Assembly: GCA_032209605.1 (NCBI GenBank)
Contig: JASFXZ010000001.1
Coordinates: forward strand, 27,036,619 to 27,100,618
Direction: 5' to 3'
Length of the DNA: 64,000 nt
Origin: Mactromeris polynyma
Lineage: Eukaryota > Mollusca > Bivalvia > Venerida > Mactridae
How positions within the stretch are numbered: position 1 is the first letter of the stretch; each line of letters opens with the position of its first letter. Positions 58,606-64,000 of this stretch are shown here, piece by piece. The notes beneath the pieces are model-generated. The model did no database searches. It saw only the letters and a list, made by a program, of their open reading frames with translations, and had not been told where the DNA came from. The position numbers and the translations under genes were made by a program.

Positions 58606-59572
58606 TGTTGTGTCTCAAAAATTTGGTAATAACACTGTTACCCCCCCCCCCCCCTTTCCTTGAACTTTCTCATCCAATTAGCATTGATCTGTCAAAAAGT
58701 GGAAATCCACCAATTGGCTGAAAATTCTCATTCGTGTATATATAAAGGGTTTGGCGCAAAAACAAGAGTAACTCAGTACAGGTGAAGAAACAGTTACAAT
58801 AAGACAGCAGCACATCTTAACATTTATATCAAGCTTTAAATAATTGCTTAGTCTCCATGGTAACCTAAAAACACTACAACAAGTTATAAATTCAGTAGAA
58901 TACCCTTTATCCAGAAATAAAAATATTTTCAACCATTTCTATAAAGTATGCATAATACATGTGTAAGTACATAGGGTGTATTTTTCATTTATAAAGAATA
59001 ACAAATTCATTACAATTGCCAAATTAACGCTTTACTCCATTGACCTTTACACAACATTTTAAATACTACTAACTCATCAGATTTTATAAACACAAAAACA
59101 AATGGCCAGTTGACTCCCTTCATTCTATACAAATGTTCATACAAACACAAAAGAAGTCATCAGTAATAGAAATAATGATTCACTACTATAACGATGAAAA
59201 TGGACCCAACTGTATTACATAAATTAGAACCAGCACATGAGACTCAGACAGTGTGGCTATACACAGTCTAATAGTTCAGTAAAATACCAGTTGTCAGTAC
59301 CTTGTCAAACAAACGTACCACAATGATTTCAACATATTTAAAATCTCCAAAAAACATTTTTGTTGACAGTAATGGAACACCAAATATGTCTGAAATTCCT
59401 TTCTTGTACTTTTGTTCAGAATTTATCTACATTATTGTCAGGTTTCTTCCACATTTAAGATACATCAAAATGCTAATGTTTTAGTACAAATCTTGACATT
59501 ACATCATATCCACAATCTCCTTTCAGGCAAAATGTAGAAGCATTGGTGCAGAGCGATTGTACGTGTTCCTTG
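58606..59572. other. intergenic sequence with poly-C tract
   Basis: AT-rich, with a run of 15 C at 58641-58655. No gene is supported; ORFs at 58678-58932 and 59302-59484 lack any recognisable feature. It could include distal 3' UTR of the - strand gene. Confidence 0.45.
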
Positions 59573-60893
59573 ACAACACCCAGGTAACACTAGTACAGTA
59601 CTATACCCTCAATACAACACCAAGGTAACACTAGTACAGTACTATACCCTCAATACAACACCAAGGTCACACTAGTACAGTACTATACCCTCAATACAAC
59701 ACCCAGGTAACACTAGTACAGTACTATACCCTCAATACAACACCCAGGTAACACTAGTACAGTACTATACCCTCAATACAACACCCAGGTCACACTAGTA
59801 CAGTACTATACCCTCAATACAACACCCAGGTAACACTAGTACAGTACTATACCCTCAATACAACACCCAGGTAACACTAGTACAGTACTATACCCTCAAT
59901 ACAACACCAAGGTCACACTAGTACAGTACTATACCCTCAATACAACACCCATGTCACACTAGTACAGTACTATACCCTCAATACAACACCAAGGTAACAC
60001 TAGTACAGTACTATACCCTCAATACAACACCCAGGTAACACTAGTACAGTATTATACCCTCAATACAACACCCAGGTAACACTAGTACAGTACTATACCC
60101 TCAATACAACACCCAGGTAACACTAGTACAGTACTATACCCTCAATACAACACCCAGGTAACACTAGTACAGTACTATACCCTCAATACAACACCCAGGT
60201 AACACTAGTACAGTACTATATCCTCAATACAACACCCAGGTAACACTAGTACAGTACTATACCCTCAATACAACAACACCCAGGTAACACTAGTACAGTA
60301 CTATACCCTCAATACAACACCCAGGTAACACTAGTAAAGTACTATATCCTCAATACAACACCCAGGTAACACTAGTACAGTACTATATCCTCAATACAAC
60401 ACCCAGGTAACACTAGTACAGTACTATATCCTCAATACAACACCCAGGTAACACTAGTACAGTACTATATCCTCAATACAACACCCAGGTAACACTAGTA
60501 CAGTACTATACCCTCAATACAACACCCAGGTAACACTAGTACAGTACTATACCCTCAATACAACACCCAGGTAACACTAGTACAGTACTATACCCTCAAT
60601 ACAACACCAATGTCACACTAGTACAGTACTATACCCTCAATACAACACCCAGGTAACACTAGTACAGTACTAAACCCTCAATACAACACCCAGGTAACAC
60701 TAGTACAGTACTATACCCTCAATACAACACCCAGGTAACACTAGTACAGTACTATACCCTCAATACAACACCAATGTCACACTAGTACAGTAATATACCC
60801 TCAATACAACACCCAGGTAACACTAGTACAGTGTACTATACCCTCAATACAACACCCAGGTCACACTAGTACAGTACTATACCCTCAATACAA
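59573..60893. repeat. 41-bp minisatellite, about 32 copies
   Basis: The core CACTAGTACAGTACTATACC followed by CTCAATACAACACCCAGGTAA recurs every 41 bases. Variants are CCCAGG/CCAAGG/CCAATG, GTAACAC/GTCACAC and TATACC/TATATC. One copy has an extra ACA near 60273. GTACAGTAC is palindromic-like. A lone 18-base piece of the unit lies at 61544-61561. Confidence 0.97.
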
Positions 60894-62097
60894 AGAATCA
60901 CCGAGTATTTCTCACTAGCACTTAAGTTTGAGATTCTAAAGTAAAACTCATAAATTCCACTATGGTACTTTACCTGTAAGTAGATAAATATTACCAGTAT
61001 ATATACTTGACACCATTAAAAACGCAACTATTTGAACTAGGCATCATTTTGTTGTACCAACTGTCAAAAGCGTGTTACAGTTATCTATGAGTTAATTCTT
61101 GTTCAAAACTTTATTAAACTCTAGACCAAATTGTTTTCTATTTCATTATTCATTAGTTGTATGAAAATAAGTTTGAAAAATAAAGAATATTTTTGCTTTT
61201 GTAATGTCACTTTATCTATATGCACAATTTTGCTTTGCGTTTTTAATGGCGTTATGTATACTTATACAAATCATTTACATTCAAAATAATTTCTATGTCA
61301 AAGTTGAATGAACATGAGCCTTGAAATGGAAAATTAACATATTATGATACCATTTATGCAATAAATACCAAGTGATGGAGCAGTTTGGCTTTGTCATCAA
61401 CATTTGTAAACAAATCCAACAACAGTTACAAATATAGTTTAATTCAAATTCGCTATTTCTTTCATTATTGTGTTTACCTAAAAATCGATTATAGGGGTGT
61501 TGTATACAACCTATTCATCCGTTCACAATTGAAAATTGATTTAAACAGTACTATACCCTCAGAATTTGGTGTTTAGTCGTCTTTCCTTGGACTGGAAAGA
61601 CTAAGAAGGGTTACTAGTGCATGGACTAGTGCGTGAAGCATAAACACATGACAAAAGACGTGAACAAAAGAATGAACTATGAATTAGTTAAATAACGTGG
61701 CCATCTTTTGAGATAATTTATTCTGAGTTTTTAACTGAGAGGGTATTTTTTTGAAGAATGTATACAAATATTATGATTTAAAACATTTATGGTGATTTTT
61801 TGGAGATGCCAGTCTATTACCTTAAAGAATGCAAACATGCGATGTAAACAAACCATAGGGTGATATACATAGGTTCTAAACAAAATGTTAAACATAGTAA
61901 TCATGTCTTAGATGGTCTAGTAGTGGTACTATGTAAATTTAAACTAAAACCATACTCATTCAATTCTCAACCATAAAATGCTATACAATAAATGTTTATT
62001 CATATGCTGCTAGAAATAGAAAGGTCAAAATAGTGTGCGGTACATTTTTGTGACCAACAGAAATATTGTTGTGCGCACATGTCGATAAATATTTGTG
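60894..62097 (-). other. probable 3' UTR / downstream flank of the - strand gene
   Basis: AT-rich sequence after the - strand stop codon. Poly(A) signal words on the - strand (TTTATT on +) lie at 61995-62000 and 61717-61722. The usage cannot be decided. A short piece of the 41-bp array is at 61544-61561. Confidence 0.45.
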
Positions 62098-62351
62098 TTA
62101 AAACATTGCACGATTGTGTAAGTAACTCTGTTGTTGTGATTGCACTTGTTGTTGTTGTTGTGGCATGCTTGAATATCCGGAGCTCACTGGATGATTGTAT
62201 GAGGATGTCCTTGACCTTCCAGGGAGATTCCCAGACTGGGACCTTGACCTTTGCTGTAGTTGCTGATTTAGAATGGGTAAACCCTGTTCCTGGACTAGTT
62301 TTTCCAATGCACCAAAATGAACTTTTGTGACGAGTTGAAGTTCTTCAAACA
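62098..62351 (-). CDS. last coding exon of unidentified gene (Gln/Ser-rich C-terminus)
   Basis: Read on the - strand, the acceptor TCATATTTTAG precedes TG, which completes a Val codon begun by the exon at 63255-63452. The stop TAA is at 62098-62100. The product is (V)FEELQLVTKVHFGALEKLV, QEQGLPILNQQLQQRSRSQS, then GNLPGRSRTSSYNHPVSSGY and SSMPQQQQQVQSQQQSYLHN, RAMF. The first 35 or so residues look helical and the remainder is low-complexity Gln/Ser/Arg, probably disordered. I do not recognise the family. A GTG inside the splice site makes it look like a start codon, but the phase match to the upstream exon argues that this is a terminal exon. Confidence 0.72.
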
Positions 62352-63254
62352 CTAAAATATGACACAGAATAACCAGTTCACAAATTAAAACAATAAATCC
62401 TCACAAGGCCTAAGTCTCTTAAATGCTTAACATTTATAATTATGCCAAGAGCTTACAAACAAATCTGTCTGTTGATTGCCTATAATTATGCATCTTGATG
62501 CTCTTTTTTGATCAATTATAAATGAGAGGTATCACAGTACATGATTAAATTCCTTCAGAATACCGCTTTGTCAGAGTAGCAAGAGCCCCCAACTCTGCCA
62601 TACAACAACTCACCCCACCTCTCACATCCTCACTTCATGCTCATCATGTTTAAGACATCTGGCCGACACAGAAAGGTAACTGGGCCAGCTAGGGGTATGG
62701 GAGATAAAAAAAATGCAACCTTTGTAATTTGAACTGTCTCAAATGCCATTTGAACTAGCAATTGGGTTCTTATTGACAGCACTGCTTATACACCACATGT
62801 ACTTCATTTGTAGGGTATAGAATGTAATAACACTTGCACTATTAGCGTAAACTAGAACATCAAGAATTAACCTCGAGTAATACCCAAACACATAAATTCT
62901 AATGAAGCTATGGAGGTAGATATATAGAGAATAATAGGTTAGTGACGTGGAATGAGGAAGTTTATCAGGCAAGGCGGAGGAATTTATCAAGTGAGCCGAA
63001 GGCATTATACAAAAAAAGATAAAATGTGTGATAGTATTCAATTGAAAAATCTATTGTTTTAGTAAGTCCGGAAAAAGAGGATAACATCGTGTTACTTTAC
63101 TAAAAATCCGGCTAGTCACGTACTCATGTCGTGATATAAAAGTCATGTGACTAAGTGACCTGATAAAGCAAAAAATATCAGGTACCCTGTTATCGGGTCG
63201 AAATTACAGCAAGTGACAGGATAAATCTGAATACACAATTTTTTCCATACTTAC
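62352..63254 (-). other. intron of the - strand gene
   Basis: About 0.9 kb between the donor TTG|GTAAGT (exon end at 63255) and the acceptor at 62352-62353. AT-rich with no further feature seen. Confidence 0.6.
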
Positions 63255-63452
63255 CAAGACCAGAGTACTGCTTATGATCTGGCGTATGAATAAGGATTTT
63301 CTGTAACATATTCACCATCGCAGCAGATGCCAGTACTTTCTCTGAGAGAGGGAGCATTGAGAAATACTCAAAATCAATCTCAAATGGATTTCTAGGTGCA
63401 GGATACGTGCATAGCTTCACCAACTCGGCGATTAGATCCCACACAAAAATAT
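63255..63452 (-). CDS. penultimate coding exon of unidentified gene
   Basis: On the - strand, the acceptor TATATTTCACAG and the donor GTCTTG|GTAAGT bound 198 bases that hold 65 full codons plus two and one edge bases. The product reads IFVWDLIAELVKLCTYPAPR, NPFEIDFEYFSMLPLSEKVL, ASAAMVNMLQKILIHTPDHK, QYSGL. It is non-repetitive, stop-free in one frame and rich in Leu with alternating helical pattern, suggesting an alpha-solenoid or other helical domain. The phase with the next exon is exact (G + TG = Val). Both sites match the consensus well. I cannot name the family. Confidence 0.78.
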
Positions 63453-63655
63453 CTGTGAAATATAAATATGCACACTGGTACATTTTGTTAGTTTCAAATC
63501 TGATAACACTTTGCACTGAGTGAAGTTTTCCCACCACATAAATCACTGTATCGTATATTATAATGCAACAGTATTGTGGGGGGTTTATGCTGTTGTTTGA
63601 CAGTTCTTCAGTTATGTAGGGCTGTCAAATTATATAACCTGTGTTGCTAGATTAC
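63453..63655 (-). other. short intron or unresolved region of the - strand gene
   Basis: Ends in a good acceptor for the exon at 63452. Its donor is uncertain: TTT|GTAATC at 63655-63650 keeps frame, while other GT sites nearby do not. Confidence 0.4.
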
Positions 63656-63779
63656 AAACTAGTATTAACAACCTGTCCATCAGCAAGTGATGTGGAGGTC
63701 CAGTGACTGCAACAGTTATATCTTCCATCACATTGTCGTGAACAACATAAGCTTTGTCTAGGGATTCCAGCATTTGACC
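63656..63779 (-). CDS. possible coding exon of the - strand gene
   Basis: On the - strand, an acceptor-like CATGACTACCAG precedes GGTCAAATGCTGGAATCC. Reading from GGT gives GQMLESLDKAYVVHDNVMED, ITVAVTGPPHHLLMDRLLIL, V with no stop. A donor TTT|GTAATC leaves one base that joins the next exon in phase (T + AT = Tyr). The donor is weak, and the stop-free frame extends to 63630. The peptide is non-repetitive and plausible, unlike the repeat to its right, but this exon is less certain than the two that follow it. It starts exactly at the edge of the 42-bp array. Confidence 0.45.
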
Positions 63780-64000
63780 CTGGTAGTCATGTTGGAATGA
63801 ACTTACCATGTGGACAACCCTGCAAGTCATGTGTGGGAATAAACTTACCAGGTGGACAACCCTGGTAGTCATGTGTGGGAATAAACTTACCAGGTGGACA
63901 ACCCTGGTAGTCATGTGTGGGAATAAACTTACCAGGTGGACGACCCTGGTAGTCATGTGTGGGAATAAACTTACCAGGTGAAACCCTGGTAGTCATGTGT
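63780..64000. repeat. 42-bp minisatellite at window edge, at least five copies
   Basis: The core TCATGTGTGGGAATAAACTT followed by ACCAGGTGGACAACCCTGGTAG recurs every 42 bases and runs off the right end. On the - strand each unit has a pyrimidine-rich stretch ending CTACCAG, then 13 bases (GGTTGTCCACCTG), then GTAAGT, i.e. an acceptor-like and a donor-like site around a 13-base segment. The copy nearest the exon is diverged (TGCAAG, CCATGTGG). Because 42 is 14 codons, - frames stay open as a 14-residue repeat; this is not a protein call. Confidence 0.95.

Noticed and set aside
61385..61576. 63-codon + strand ORF
   Set aside because: AT-rich chance ORF overlapping the lone piece of the 41-bp array.
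62079..62330. 83-codon + strand ORF
   Set aside because: Antisense shadow of the - strand terminal exon.
63630..64000. - strand ORFs with a 14-residue repeat (about MTTRVVHLVSLFPH)
   Set aside because: The repeated part is the 42-bp minisatellite; only the non-repetitive segment 63656-63779 was kept as a possible exon.

Overview
This is an AT-rich animal genomic window with intron-split genes and no bacterial-style gene packing. The one gene recognised with confidence is a glypican of the vertebrate GPC4/GPC6 (fly dally-like) type on the + strand. Seven consecutive coding exons, in consistent splice phase, run from 4418 to the stop codon at 42733. They give about 512 residues of the C-terminal part; the signal peptide and first exons lie to the left of the window. 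Several dispersed repeats look like families I associate with bivalve molluscs, so a bivalve or other mollusc is the best guess. That guess comes from recall, not a search.

Layout: 1-4417 is sequence upstream of the first visible glypican exon and carries a 35-bp minisatellite. The introns between 4810 and 42371 contain further minisatellites (units of 20-51 bp), tRNA-derived SINE-like elements, a MITE with clear terminal inverted repeats, and other dispersed repeats. The 3' untranslated region probably starts at 42734. From 46454 to 60893 the sequence is mostly tandem arrays, including a single 35-bp array of about 9.9 kb (48421-58314). On the - strand, the last two coding exons of a second gene (63255-63452 and 62098-62351) join in phase, and a less certain exon lies at 63656-63779. 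This gene converges on the glypican gene. I do not recognise its family; its C-terminus is rich in Gln, Ser and Arg.

How the parts relate: the glypican would be a GPI-anchored heparan sulfate proteoglycan at the cell surface, modulating extracellular signals. The second gene has no visible functional link to it. About 20 kb (close to a third) of the window is minisatellite in at least 15 unrelated families. Several arrays abut exons, contain splice-site-like motifs, or give long stop-free frames that are not genes. The most unusual elements are the nested duplications in the giant array, the array starting 9 bp after the end of an exon, and the edge array at 63780-64000, whose unit carries an acceptor-like and a donor-like site around 13 bases.
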